Source: Lachnospiraceae bacterium KGMB03038
Lineage (GTDB): Bacteria > Bacillota > Clostridia > Lachnospirales > Lachnospiraceae
Reading direction: 5' to 3'
Length of the DNA: 64,000 bases
Assembly: GCA_007361935.1 (NCBI GenBank)
Contig: CP041667.1
Coordinates: forward strand, 1,013,501 to 1,077,500
Shown: positions 34,795 through 42,809 of the stretch, piece by piece
Position numbering within the stretch: position 1 is the first letter of the stretch
How the letters are laid out: every line of letters starts with the position of its first letter
The notes under the pieces: generated by a model
The model's database searches: none
The model's input: the letters and a program-made list of their open reading frames with translations, nothing else
Told to the model about the DNA's origin: nothing
Position numbers and translations under genes: made by a program

Positions 34795-34851
34795 TGCAGA
34801 GGAGAATAGGAAAAGAAAATAATTCAGTAAGGGGTAAAGGAGACAAAAGAT

Positions 34852-35565
34852 ATGGAACAAGTATTAAGCAGCGGAAGCAATGTGGTAACGAATGCTTCTG
34901 GAAACGCGAGACAGATTGCGGAACAGATAGGCGGTCAGCCCAGTTTAGAAGCGCTGATCGCGATGACAGTGGTAGGGCTTTTGATTTGTTTCTTTGGATT
35001 GAAGCTGGTCAAGATCCAGGTGGCTTTGGTAGGATTGTGTATCGGAGCTTTGATAGGAGTTGCGGTTTCCAGGGCTATGGATATCTCAGGGATTACGTTT
35101 GCGATCATTGTATTTGCCTGCGCGGCTCTTTTGGCGGCACTTTCCTTCTTCCTGTATCGATTTGGGGTGTTCTGCCTTGTGTTTTGTATTGCTGTTGGAA
35201 TTGGAATCCAGTTTATCGATCTGCGGGAAACGCTCCAGCTGATCATTGTTCTGGCAGCAGCTTTGGTAATTTCAGTCGTTGCGGTTATTTTTGTGGAACC
35301 TATGGTCATTATATGCACAGCGATTTCTGGCGGGATTACGGCAGGAACCTCCATTGGTACGGCGGCCGGATTTGAGTCCGCGTGGATCGGATACGCCATT
35401 GGCGGCGTATTGCTGGCGGCAGGGATGGCTGTACAGTTTATGCTGCATTCCCGGAAGGTAGGGAAAAAGGAAAAGATTTATTCGGAACAGGTGAAAGAAA
35501 AGGATTCTGTAGAGTCGGAGGTGGAAAAGGCCAGGATGATTCTGGACGATTCGGAAGAAGAATAA
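34852..35565 (+). CDS. Multi-spanning membrane protein of unknown function (DUF4203-like)
   Basis: A 237-residue protein. After a polar 35-residue start there are about seven closely spaced hydrophobic helices (ALIAMTVVGLLICFFGL, VALVGLCIGALIGVAV, ITFAIIVFACAALLAAL and others) rich in Gly and Ala, then a 40-residue charged cytoplasmic tail. The Gly/Ala-rich helix pattern resembles DUF4203/TMEM198-type proteins, but this is only a resemblance. It is followed after 26 bases by the PHP-domain gene, so they are probably co-transcribed. Confidence 0.65.
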   Translation: MEQVLSSGSNVVTNASGNARQIAEQIGGQPSLEALIAMTVVGLLICFFGLKLVKIQVALVGLCIGALIGVAVSRAMDISGITFAIIVFACAALLAALSFFLYRFGVFCLVFCIAVGIGIQFIDLRETLQLIIVLAAALVISVVAVIFVEPMVIICTAISGGITAGTSIGTAAGFESAWIGYAIGGVLLAAGMAVQFMLHSRKVGKKEKIYSEQVKEKDSVESEVEKARMILDDSEEE

Positions 35566-35591
35566 GATCAAAGAGTGAAGGAGGCTTGACT

Positions 35592-36416
35592 TTGAAGCTG
35601 GATATGCATTGTCATGTGAAGGAAGGCTCCATTGACAGTAAAGTGGGTTTGGATGAATATATAACAAAGCTGAAGGAAAACGGTTTTGATGGGATGTTGG
35701 TTACAGACCACGATACTTACAAAGGTTACCGTCATTGGAAATACCAGATGAAGGGAAAAGTCCATGAAGACTTTGTCGTGCTTAAGGGCATCGAATATGA
35801 TACCTGTGACGCGGGACATATTATTTGTATCATGCCGGAAGGGGTAAAGATGCGCCTCCTGGAGCTGAGAGGGCTTCCGGTTGCGGTATTGATCGATTTT
35901 GTACATCGGCATGGAGGGATTCTGGGCCCGGCTCATCCCTGCGGGGAAAAGTATCTTAGTTTTACGAATACAAAAAAGTTTTATAAGTCGCCGGAGATTA
36001 TTAAGAGATTTGATTTTATAGAAGTGTTTAACGCCTGCGAGCCGGAGGAATCCAACGAAGGAGCGCTGAAGCTGGCATATAAGTATAAAAAGCCGGGCAT
36101 TGGCGGCAGTGATGCCCACAGGCCGGATTGTGTAGGAATGGGATATACCATCCTTCCGGAATATGTAACCTGTGAGACAGAATTGATCTCGCTGATCCGG
36201 CAGAAGAAACCGACAGAAGCAGGCGGAAGTCTTTATAATAAGACAACGAAAGATAAGATGGGAAAGGCTAATAAACTTCTGGTCTATTCCTTTTGGATTT
36301 ACAACAAAGGCGGGGAACTGCTGAAACGTCGTAAGCGGAAGAAGAAAGGAGAGATCGAGAACCCGGTAGATCCCATAGACCCTATTGAGCTGCAATATTG
36401 GCAGAATCGCCAGTGA
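35592..36416 (+). CDS. PHP-domain metal-dependent phosphoesterase
   Basis: About 274 residues. PHP metal motifs are in order: DMHCH (residues 4-8), VTDHDTYKGY (around 38), KGIEYD (around 66), PAHPCG (around 118) and GGSDAHRPD (around 173). Stand-alone PHP proteins of this type hydrolyse phosphate esters or nucleotides. The frame is open much further upstream, but the TTG at 35592 is chosen because AAGGAGG (35578-35584) is 7 bases away and the protein then starts right at the first PHP strand. The C-terminal 40 residues are basic (KRRKRKKKGEIE). Confidence 0.87.
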   Translation: MKLDMHCHVKEGSIDSKVGLDEYITKLKENGFDGMLVTDHDTYKGYRHWKYQMKGKVHEDFVVLKGIEYDTCDAGHIICIMPEGVKMRLLELRGLPVAVLIDFVHRHGGILGPAHPCGEKYLSFTNTKKFYKSPEIIKRFDFIEVFNACEPEESNEGALKLAYKYKKPGIGGSDAHRPDCVGMGYTILPEYVTCETELISLIRQKKPTEAGGSLYNKTTKDKMGKANKLLVYSFWIYNKGGELLKRRKRKKKGEIENPVDPIDPIELQYWQNRQ

Positions 36417-36455
36417 TCGCTGGAAGCAGATTATTGAGATGAAAAATGACAAGAT

Positions 36456-36486
36456 AAAAGGGCATTTCCAAGAGAAATGCCCTTTT
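36456..36486. terminator. Bidirectional terminator between PHP gene and hsp20
   Basis: AAAAGGGCATTTC (36456-36468) and GAAATGCCCTTTT (36474-36486) form a perfect stem with T-runs on both strands; it serves the two convergent genes. Confidence 0.92.
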
Positions 36487-36503
36487 AACGCGCCTAAATA
36501 AGT

Positions 36504-36929
36504 TTACTCAATGGTAATGAGTTGTGGCTGATCCGCCTGCTTTTCTACTTCCTTTGGAAGCTGAAGACGGAGGACTCCATCTTTAAATGCGGCTTTGATA
36601 TCTTCCTGAGTGATATCCTCGCCCACATAAAAACTTCTGTTGCAAGTGCCGGTGTACCGCTCTTTGTGGATACATTTGCCCCTGGCATCCTTTTCTTCTT
36701 TCGTTTCATTTTTGTGCGCGGTAATGGTAAGATATCCATCTTTCAAATCCGCTTTTATCTCTTCCTTTGCGTATCCGGGAAGTTCCATTTCAATGACATA
36801 GTTATTATCTTTCTCGTGGATATCTGTTTTCATGATCTGAGAAGAACCACGGTCATAAGAACGAGTGAAGAAAGGATCGTTAAACATGTCGTCAAATAAA
36901 TTGTTGAAAGATCTGTTTGCAAGTAACAT
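36504..36929 (-). CDS. hsp20: Hsp20/alpha-crystallin small heat-shock protein
   Basis: A 141-residue ATP-independent holdase. The alpha-crystallin domain spans about residues 38-130 (MKTDIHEKDNNYVIEMELPGYAKEEIKADLKDGYLTI) with the C-terminal strand KDGVLRLQLPK; the N-terminal stretch FNNLFDDMFNDPFF is the oligomerising arm. The usual C-terminal I-x-I appears as LITIE. The start at 36929 is set by AAGGAGGAATG upstream; a longer open frame to 36998 has no ribosome site and would run through the promoter. Transcription is probably HrcA-controlled: a CIRCE element covers its -35 region. Confidence 0.95.
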   Translation of the reverse strand: MLLANRSFNNLFDDMFNDPFFTRSYDRGSSQIMKTDIHEKDNNYVIEMELPGYAKEEIKADLKDGYLTITAHKNETKEEKDARGKCIHKERYTGTCNRSFYVGEDITQEDIKAAFKDGVLRLQLPKEVEKQADQPQLITIE

Positions 36930-36986
36930 AACACATTCCTCCTTGAATATATGTGATTGAATTATTGTTTCATTTGTTATATTTAT

Positions 36987-37015
36987 TATATAACACAAAT
37001 TATTAGCAGTGTCAA
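36987..37015 (-). promoter_or_regulatory. Promoter for hsp20
   Basis: On the minus strand TTGACA (37015-37010), 17-base spacer, TATATA (36992-36987). The -35 lies inside the CIRCE element. Confidence 0.75.
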
Positions 37016-37029
37016 TAGGTGAGTGCTAA
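37003..37029. promoter_or_regulatory. CIRCE operator (HrcA binding site) of hsp20
   Basis: TTAGCAGTG (37003-37011), 9-base spacer, GAGTGCTAA (37021-37029). The consensus is TTAGCACTC-N9-GAGTGCTAA; the right arm is perfect and the left has two mismatches. It overlaps the -35 of the hsp20 promoter, so HrcA binding would block RNA polymerase. Confidence 0.9.
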
Positions 37030-37168
37030 ATTTTAAAAATTTCTGAGCATTTTGCGGCATTCGCTAATTGAAAAATGATTTCTGGTTTTCTTATTAGGGT
37101 TTTGTGCTAGAATCTTTCTTTCATACAATCCAGACAGAAAAACCAGTGGGAGGTAGTTTTTTAAAAAC

Positions 37169-37208
37169 ACTTGCATAATATACGGATAAGATGTATAATT
37201 ATGCAAGT
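37169..37208 (+). promoter_or_regulatory. arg operon promoter overlaid by a large inverted repeat (probable ArgR operator)
   Basis: TTGCAT (37171-37176), 17-base spacer, TATAAT (37194-37199). Around it, ACTTGCATAATATAC (37169-37183) is inverted against GTATAATTATGCAAGT (37193-37208), differing by one inserted base. The arms cover both -35 and -10. AT-rich TGCAT-type half-sites at an arginine operon fit an ArgR/AhrC operator, inferred from position and composition. Confidence 0.7.
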
Positions 37209-37240
37209 TCTTTCAATTAGGGACAGGGCAATTTTAATTT

Positions 37241-37273
37241 GGGCCGGGGGATTTTCAATTTTCCCCCGTCCCA
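37241..37273. repeat. REP-like palindrome in the argC leader (GGGACGGGGGA type)
   Basis: GGGCCGGGGGA (37241-37251) is inverted against TCCCCCGTCCC (37263-37273) with one mismatch, around an AT-rich centre. It matches the style of the palindrome at 53786. An extra half-like block GGGACAGGGCAATTTT precedes it. It ends 21 bases before the argC start, in the transcribed leader. Confidence 0.8.
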
Positions 37274-37294
37274 AACTGGAAAGGAAGTAGGAAA

Positions 37295-38335
37295 ATGATC
37301 AAAGCAGGTATTATCGGAGCTACTGGATATGCGGGCGCTGAGCTGGTCCGCATCCTTATGGGGCATAAAGAGGTGGAGATTGTCTGGTTTGGCTCTAGAA
37401 GTTACATAGATGAAAAATATGCAAATGTATACAGAAATATGTTTGAGATTGTAGACACCCAATGTATGGATGACAATATAGGCGGGCTGGCGGATCAGGT
37501 GGATGTGATCTTTACAGCCACACCCCAGGGATTTCTGGCTTCTGTACTGACGGAGGAAATTCTTTCTAAGGTTAAGGTGATCGATCTGAGCGCGGATTTT
37601 AGGATCAAAGATGTGGATATCTATGAGAAATGGTACGGAATCCAGCATAAGAGTCCGCAGTTTATCCAGGAAGCGGTCTATGGCCTATGCGAGGTGAACC
37701 GCGAGCAGATCCCAAAGGCACGTCTGATCGCCAATCCGGGCTGTTATACTACCTGTTCTATTCTGACGGCTTATCCGTTGGCGAAAGAGGGATTGATCGA
37801 TATGGATACTTTGATCGTGGACGCAAAGTCAGGGACTTCAGGAGCGGGACGGGGAGCCAAGGTACAAAACTTATTCTGTGAGGTCAATGAAAATATGAAA
37901 GCCTACGGGGTAGCCTCCCACCGGCACACTCCGGAGATCGAGGAGCAACTGGGCTATGCGGCCGGCCGGAAAGTGAGGATCAGCTTCACTCCCCACCTGG
38001 TACCGATGAACCGGGGAATCCTGGCGACAGAATACGCGGCGCTGACAAAGGATGTGTCTTGGGAAGAGGTCAAGGCGGTTTATGACAAGTACTATAAAGA
38101 AGAGAAATTTGTCCGGGTTCTGGATCAGGGAGTGTTCCCAGAGACAAAATGGGTGGAAGGAAGCAATTATTTGGATATTGGATTCCAGATCGATCCGAGG
38201 ACGAACCGGATCATTTTGATGGGAGCGATTGACAATCTGGTAAAAGGCGCGGCCGGCCAGGCAGTCCAGAATATGAACCTGATATTTGGTCTCCCGGAAA
38301 CGGAAGGACTGGAACTGGTACCCATGTTCCCATAA
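37295..38335 (+). CDS. argC: N-acetyl-gamma-glutamyl-phosphate reductase
   Basis: A 346-residue NADPH-dependent enzyme for the third step of arginine synthesis (N-acetylglutamyl phosphate to its semialdehyde). The N-terminus has the nucleotide-binding GIIGATGYAGAELVRIL, and the catalytic cysteine lies in ANPGCYTT (Cys150 by codon count); SHRHTPEIEEQL is a conserved active-site segment. Ribosome site AAAGGAAG. It is the first gene of argC-GNAT-argJ-argB-argD and lies behind the arg promoter/operator. Confidence 0.97.
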   Translation: MIKAGIIGATGYAGAELVRILMGHKEVEIVWFGSRSYIDEKYANVYRNMFEIVDTQCMDDNIGGLADQVDVIFTATPQGFLASVLTEEILSKVKVIDLSADFRIKDVDIYEKWYGIQHKSPQFIQEAVYGLCEVNREQIPKARLIANPGCYTTCSILTAYPLAKEGLIDMDTLIVDAKSGTSGAGRGAKVQNLFCEVNENMKAYGVASHRHTPEIEEQLGYAAGRKVRISFTPHLVPMNRGILATEYAALTKDVSWEEVKAVYDKYYKEEKFVRVLDQGVFPETKWVEGSNYLDIGFQIDPRTNRIILMGAIDNLVKGAAGQAVQNMNLIFGLPETEGLELVPMFP

Positions 38336-38364
38336 CCGGATGAGGATAGAGGAGGTTTTCAGAA

Positions 38365-38826
38365 ATGGAAGACAGCAAGACGGTGATCCGGGTGATGACC
38401 ATTGACGATTACGATCAAGTATACGCGCTCTGGCATCGGATTCGCGGATTCGGCCTGCGCAGCGTAGACGACTCCAGAGAAGGGATCCAGCGTTTTCTGA
38501 AGCGGAATCCGACCACCAGCGTGGTGGCTGTGATAGATGGAGATGTGGTGGGAGCGATCCTCTGCGGTCATGACGGAAGACGGGGGTGTCTGTACCATGT
38601 CTGTGTTGACGAGGCGTATCGTATGCGCGGCATCGGCAAAGCTATGGTAGTGGCGGCTATGGAGGCGCTGAAGGAGGAAAAGATAAATAAGGTTTCTTTG
38701 ATCGCGTTTACGAAAAATGATATCGGAAACGCCTTTTGGAAGGAAATTGGCTGGACAAAACGGCAGGATCTGAACTATTATGATTTTACGTTGAATGAAG
38801 AAAATATCACAGCCTTTATCCAATAG
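38365..38826 (+). CDS. GNAT-family N-acetyltransferase inside the arg operon
   Basis: A 153-residue GNAT protein. The acetyl-CoA site is RMRGIGKAMV (the R/Q-x-x-G-x-G/A motif) after the strand CLYHVCVDEAYR; AFTKNDIGNAFWKEIGW is the usual fourth motif. Located 29 bases after argC and 59 before argJ, in the same direction. It could be a short stand-alone N-acetylglutamate synthase feeding the arginine pathway, as GNAT-only ArgA forms exist in other phyla, or an unrelated acetyltransferase. The sequence alone does not decide. Confidence 0.88.
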   Translation: MEDSKTVIRVMTIDDYDQVYALWHRIRGFGLRSVDDSREGIQRFLKRNPTTSVVAVIDGDVVGAILCGHDGRRGCLYHVCVDEAYRMRGIGKAMVVAAMEALKEEKINKVSLIAFTKNDIGNAFWKEIGWTKRQDLNYYDFTLNEENITAFIQ

Positions 38827-38885
38827 AAATCGGCTGAAAAAGAAGAACTTGGAAAAAGGCGGATGTGCAGAAAGGAAGGAAAAGT

Positions 38886-40109
38886 ATGAAACAGATAAAA
38901 GGTGGCGTGACAGCGGCAAAAGGATATGAGGCGGCAAGTACGGCGGCGGGGATCAAATACCAGGACCGGACAGATATGGCGATGATCTACAGTAAAGTTC
39001 CCTGCAAAGCAGCGGGAACATTTACCACCAACGTGGTAAAAGCAGCACCGGTAAAATGGGACCGCCAGGTGATCGACAGCGGGGCTCCCGTACAGGCTGT
39101 GATTGTGAATTCAGGCATTGCCAACGCATGTACGGGAGAAGAAGGGATGGGATACTGTCAGGAGACGGCCCAGGCGGCGGCAGAGATGCTGGGAATCCCG
39201 GCAGAAAGTGTGACTATCGGTTCCACAGGTGTGATCGGTATGCAGCTTCCCATTGAGAAAGTGAAAGCTGGGATCCAGGTGATGGCGGGAGAGAAGAATG
39301 ATTCTCTGGAAAATGGCACGGCGGCGGCAAAAGCCATCATGACGACGGACACCAGTGAGAAAGAGCTGGCGGTGGAGATCGAAGTGGGAGGGAAAACGGT
39401 AACCCTGGGCGGAATGGCGAAGGGATCCGGCATGATCCACCCTAACATGTGTACCATGCTGGCGTTTTTGACCACGGATGCGGTCATTTCCAAAGAAACA
39501 CTGCAGAAAGCATTAAGTGAAGATATCCAGGATACTTATAATATGATCTCCGTAGATGGAGATACCTCTACCAATGATACCGTCCTTCTGCTGGCAAACG
39601 GGCTGGCGGAGAATGAAGAGATCGTCTGCGGAAGCGAAGCATATCAGAAATTCGTGGAGGCCCTCCACACAGTGAATGAGTACCTGGCCAAGAAGATCGC
39701 GGGCGACGGAGAAGGGGCGACCGCCCTGTTTGAAGTAAAGGCGGTAGGCTGTCAGAGCGTGGAACAGGCAAAACTGCTGGCAAAATCTATTGTATGCTCC
39801 AACCTTACCAAGACAGCAATCGCGGGCCATGATGCCAACTGGGGGAGGATCCTGTGCGCCATGGGCTATTCCGGAGCGCAGTTTGATCCGGAGAAGGTGG
39901 ATCTGTTTTTTGAGAGCAAAGCAGGAAAGATCCAGATCATTGCGGACGGGACGGCAGTAGACTACAGTGAGAAAAAAGCGACGGAAATCCTGTCCCAGCC
40001 GGAAGTAACGGCGATCGCGGACGTGAAGATGGGATCGGAAACCGCTACAGCCTGGGGCTGTGATCTGACCCATGGATATATTGAGATCAATGCGGACTAC
40101 AGAAGCTAA
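38886..40109 (+). CDS. argJ: Bifunctional glutamate N-acetyltransferase/amino-acid acetyltransferase ArgJ
   Basis: A 407-residue Ntn-type ornithine acetyltransferase. It moves the acetyl group from N-acetylornithine to glutamate and, in bifunctional forms, uses acetyl-CoA as well. The self-cleavage site is in GMIHPNMCTMLAFLTTDA; the nucleophile is Thr190, preceded by Cys instead of the more usual Ala. The C-terminal half has SNLTKTAIAGHDANWGRIL, a typical substrate-binding block. Start at 38886 set by AAGGAAGG; a start at 38865 lacks a ribosome site. With ArgJ present, the neighbouring GNAT would be redundant or anaplerotic. Confidence 0.97.
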   Translation: MKQIKGGVTAAKGYEAASTAAGIKYQDRTDMAMIYSKVPCKAAGTFTTNVVKAAPVKWDRQVIDSGAPVQAVIVNSGIANACTGEEGMGYCQETAQAAAEMLGIPAESVTIGSTGVIGMQLPIEKVKAGIQVMAGEKNDSLENGTAAAKAIMTTDTSEKELAVEIEVGGKTVTLGGMAKGSGMIHPNMCTMLAFLTTDAVISKETLQKALSEDIQDTYNMISVDGDTSTNDTVLLLANGLAENEEIVCGSEAYQKFVEALHTVNEYLAKKIAGDGEGATALFEVKAVGCQSVEQAKLLAKSIVCSNLTKTAIAGHDANWGRILCAMGYSGAQFDPEKVDLFFESKAGKIQIIADGTAVDYSEKKATEILSQPEVTAIADVKMGSETATAWGCDLTHGYIEINADYRS

Positions 40110-40167
40110 GAAAGCAAGATAAAGGAGTATAGAATCGAACAATAAGGGACAGAAGGGAGTGGATCAC

Positions 40168-41067
40168 ATGAACAAAGATATGGAAAAATATCTGGAGAAG
40201 GCGGAAGTCCTGATCGAGGCCCTGCCTTATATCCAGCGGTTCAACCGCAGAGTTATCGTGGTGAAATACGGCGGAAGCGCTATGGTGGATGAGAGACTAA
40301 AAGAACAGGTCATCAAGGATGTAACGCTTCTGAAGCTGGTAGGCTTTAAGCCTATCATTGTCCACGGAGGCGGAAAAGAGATCAGCCGCTGGGTTGGTAA
40401 AGTAGGGATGGAGCCGGAATTCAAAAACGGCCTGAGAGTGACGGACGAGGCGACCATGGAGCTTGCGGAGATGGTGCTGGGCCGGGTGAACAAAAGTCTG
40501 GTGCAGCTGGTAGAGAGCCTGGGGGTACGGGCGATTGGGATCAGCGGCAAAGACGGAAGACTCTTTTCTGTCAATAAGAAATACACCGGCGGAGAAGACA
40601 TCGGCTTTGTAGGAGAGATCAAGAAAGTAAACGCCCAGGTATTATACGATCTGATCGAGAAAGACTTTCTTCCGATCGTGTGCCCGGTAGGATTGGATGA
40701 CGATTACAACACGTATAACATCAACGCGGATGATGCGGCCTGCGCGATCGCCAAAGCAATGCGGGCGGAAAAGCTTGCCTTCCTGACCGATATTGAGGGT
40801 GTGTACCGAGATCCAGAAGATCCGGATACCTTGATCTCGGAACTGCGGGTTTCAGAGGCCAGAAAGCTGATGGGCGAGGGCGTGATCGGCGGAGGAATGC
40901 TTCCTAAGCTGAACAACTGCATCGATGCCATTGAGCATGGAGTTTCCAGAGTCCATATCCTGGACGGGCGGATCCCTCACTGTCTCCTTCTGGAGATATT
41001 TACCAATAAAGGAATCGGAACAGCAATTTTAAATGAAGGCGAACAGCAGTATTATTATGGAGAGTAA
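40168..41067 (+). CDS. argB: Acetylglutamate kinase
   Basis: A 299-residue amino-acid kinase that phosphorylates N-acetylglutamate. Motifs: VVKYGGSAM (residues about 25-33), HGGGKEISRW, GISGKDGRLFSV, and the ATP-site segment AFLTDIEGVYRDPEDP and GEGVIGGGMLPKLNNC. The N-terminal helix (MEKYLEKAEVLIEALPYIQRF) is of the type found in arginine-inhibited hexameric kinases, so feedback by arginine is likely. Start ATG at 40168 by ribosome site GAAGGGAG; a GTG at 40159 overlaps that site. Confidence 0.97.
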   Translation: MNKDMEKYLEKAEVLIEALPYIQRFNRRVIVVKYGGSAMVDERLKEQVIKDVTLLKLVGFKPIIVHGGGKEISRWVGKVGMEPEFKNGLRVTDEATMELAEMVLGRVNKSLVQLVESLGVRAIGISGKDGRLFSVNKKYTGGEDIGFVGEIKKVNAQVLYDLIEKDFLPIVCPVGLDDDYNTYNINADDAACAIAKAMRAEKLAFLTDIEGVYRDPEDPDTLISELRVSEARKLMGEGVIGGGMLPKLNNCIDAIEHGVSRVHILDGRIPHCLLLEIFTNKGIGTAILNEGEQQYYYGE

Positions 41068-41071
41068 GACA

Positions 41072-42247
41072 ATGAATCAATATATGGAAGATACCAATAA
41101 CAGTCTGGTGCATACGTATAACCGCTTCCCAGTAGTCCTGGATCGGGGCGAGGGCGTATATCTTTACGATACGGATGGAAATAAATATCTGGATTTCGCG
41201 GCGGGGATCGCGGTATCAGGCCTGGGATACGGGAACCAGGAATTGAATAACGCTTTGAAATCCCAAATTGATAAGCTGATCCATTCTTCCAATCTGTATT
41301 ACAATACCGCCTGCGGAAAAGCGGCAGAGGCATTGAAGCGGGTGACAGAGATGGATCGGGTCTTTTTTACCAACAGCGGGACCGAGGCTATTGAGGGGGC
41401 GCTGAAAGCCGCCAGAAAATACGCCTGGAAACAGGGGGACGGAAGGTATGAATTTATCGCTATGGAAAATTCTTTCCACGGAAGGAGTATGGGAGCCTTA
41501 TCGGTGACAGAGCATGAGGCCTACCGGACGCCTTTTGAACCTTTGATCCCAGGAGTGAAATTTGCCCGGTTTAATGACCTGGACAGTGTGAAATCTCTGG
41601 TGACGGATAAGACCTGCGCCATTATCCTGGAACCCCTCCAGGGAGAAGGAGGCATCAACACGGCCAGCCAGGAGTTTATGGAAGGGATCCGGAAGCTGTG
41701 CGACCAGGAAGGCATATTGATGATCTGTGACGAGATCCAGTGCGGCATGGGACGGACTGGAACCATGTTCGCATGGCAGTCCTATGGAACCAGGCCGGAT
41801 ATCATGGCGATGGCCAAAGCCATCGGAAGCGGAGTGCCGGTAGGAGCATTTGCCATGACGGAGAAAGTGGCCAAGGACTCCCTGGAACCAGGCGATCACG
41901 GAACCACATACGGAGGAAATCCGCTGGTCTGCACTGCCGTGGAGAAAACCATAGAGATTTTTGAGAAAGAGCAGATCGTACGGCATGTACAGGAAGTGGG
42001 CGCGTATCTGGAAGAAAAATTGGAAGAACTGGTACAGTCCTGCGAGGGAGCGCTGGAAAGACGGGGCAGGGGACTGATCCAGGGACTGAAGGTCAGCCGG
42101 CCGGCCGGAGAGATCTGCCAGGCCGCGCTGAAAGAAGGACTGCTGGTGATCAGCGCCAGAAGCGATGTGGTCCGTCTGGTTCCCCCACTGGTCATCGAGA
42201 AAGAACATGTAGATGAGCTGGCGGAAAAATTAAGAAAAGTATTATAG
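41072..42247 (+). CDS. argD: Acetylornithine aminotransferase
   Basis: A 391-residue class III PLP aminotransferase forming N-acetylornithine. Conserved blocks: GIAVSGLGYGN, FFTNSGTEAIEGALKAARK, FHGRSMGALS, CDEIQCGMGRTG and MAMAKAIGSGVPVGAF with the PLP lysine. The ATG at 41072 is chosen because GGAGAG (41059-41064) precedes it; in-frame ATGs at 41033 and 41057 lie inside argB. It starts 4 bases after argB and ends the operon; argF, argG and argH are not in the window. Confidence 0.96.
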   Translation: MNQYMEDTNNSLVHTYNRFPVVLDRGEGVYLYDTDGNKYLDFAAGIAVSGLGYGNQELNNALKSQIDKLIHSSNLYYNTACGKAAEALKRVTEMDRVFFTNSGTEAIEGALKAARKYAWKQGDGRYEFIAMENSFHGRSMGALSVTEHEAYRTPFEPLIPGVKFARFNDLDSVKSLVTDKTCAIILEPLQGEGGINTASQEFMEGIRKLCDQEGILMICDEIQCGMGRTGTMFAWQSYGTRPDIMAMAKAIGSGVPVGAFAMTEKVAKDSLEPGDHGTTYGGNPLVCTAVEKTIEIFEKEQIVRHVQEVGAYLEEKLEELVQSCEGALERRGRGLIQGLKVSRPAGEICQAALKEGLLVISARSDVVRLVPPLVIEKEHVDELAEKLRKVL

Positions 42248-42311
42248 ACAAATCAGACATAAAAAACCAGTCATCGGATATACTATCTGGAAGCAGAGAG
42301 GAGGAATACCG

Positions 42312-42743
42312 ATGATTGGTTTTTTTATTGCTCTTTTGTCTGGGGCGTTGATGAGTGTCCAGGGCGTTTTTAACACCCAGGTGACAAAGACGACGGGACT
42401 GTGGGTCAGCAACGGCTGGGTTCAGTTGAGCGCGTTCGCGGCCTGCTTCGCGGCTTGGCTTTTTGCGGGAAGAGACAATATCGGGACACTTTGGAAGGTG
42501 GAACCCAAATATGTTTTGCTGGGAGGTGTGATCGGGGCCGGGATCACGTGGACGGTAGTAAAAAGTATGGAACAGCTTGGGCCTGCTAAATCCGCCCTTT
42601 TGATCGTGATCGCACAGCTGATCGTGGCCTATCTGATCGAGCTCTTAGGCTTGTTTGGCGTGGATAAAGAACCGCTGGAATGGCGGAAGGTGATCGGCAT
42701 GGGAATCGCGTTGATTGGAGTTGCAATTTTCCAATGGAAATAG
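42312..42743 (+). CDS. YdcZ/DUF606-type DMT superfamily transporter
   Basis: A 143-residue protein with five predicted membrane helices. The start MIGFFIALLSGALMSVQGVFNTQVTK is the hallmark of the DUF606 (DMT_YdcZ) family, which has half the size of EamA transporters and probably works as a dimer. The substrate is unknown. It follows argD by 64 bases without a terminator, so it may be read from the arg promoter. Confidence 0.88.
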   Translation: MIGFFIALLSGALMSVQGVFNTQVTKTTGLWVSNGWVQLSAFAACFAAWLFAGRDNIGTLWKVEPKYVLLGGVIGAGITWTVVKSMEQLGPAKSALLIVIAQLIVAYLIELLGLFGVDKEPLEWRKVIGMGIALIGVAIFQWK

Positions 42744-42749
42744 TACAAT
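42721..42749 (+). promoter_or_regulatory. Promoter for the comEA-comEC operon
   Basis: TTGCAA (42721-42726), 17-base spacer, TACAAT (42744-42749), overlapping the end of the YdcZ-type gene. GCCTA-TC-TAGGC (42752-42763), a 12-base dyad, follows at the likely transcription start and could be an operator. Confidence 0.7.
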
Positions 42750-42775
42750 AAGCCTATCTAGGCATAAGAGGGGTA

Positions 42776-42798
42776 TTTACAGTCTGACAAACTGTAAA
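42776..42798 (+). promoter_or_regulatory. Hairpin next to the comEA ribosome site
   Basis: TTTACAGT (42776-42783) and ACTGTAAA (42791-42798) are perfect arms with a 7-base loop. The right arm touches AAGGAGAAAGG, so the structure could limit ribosome access to comEA. Confidence 0.45.
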
Positions 42799-42809
42799 GG
42801 AGAAAGGTT

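Noticed and set aside
34223..34851. Known structural RNA (6S, tmRNA, SRP RNA, RNase P) in the gene-poor region
   Set aside because: None of the conserved blocks of these RNAs were found; the region is left as unexplained.
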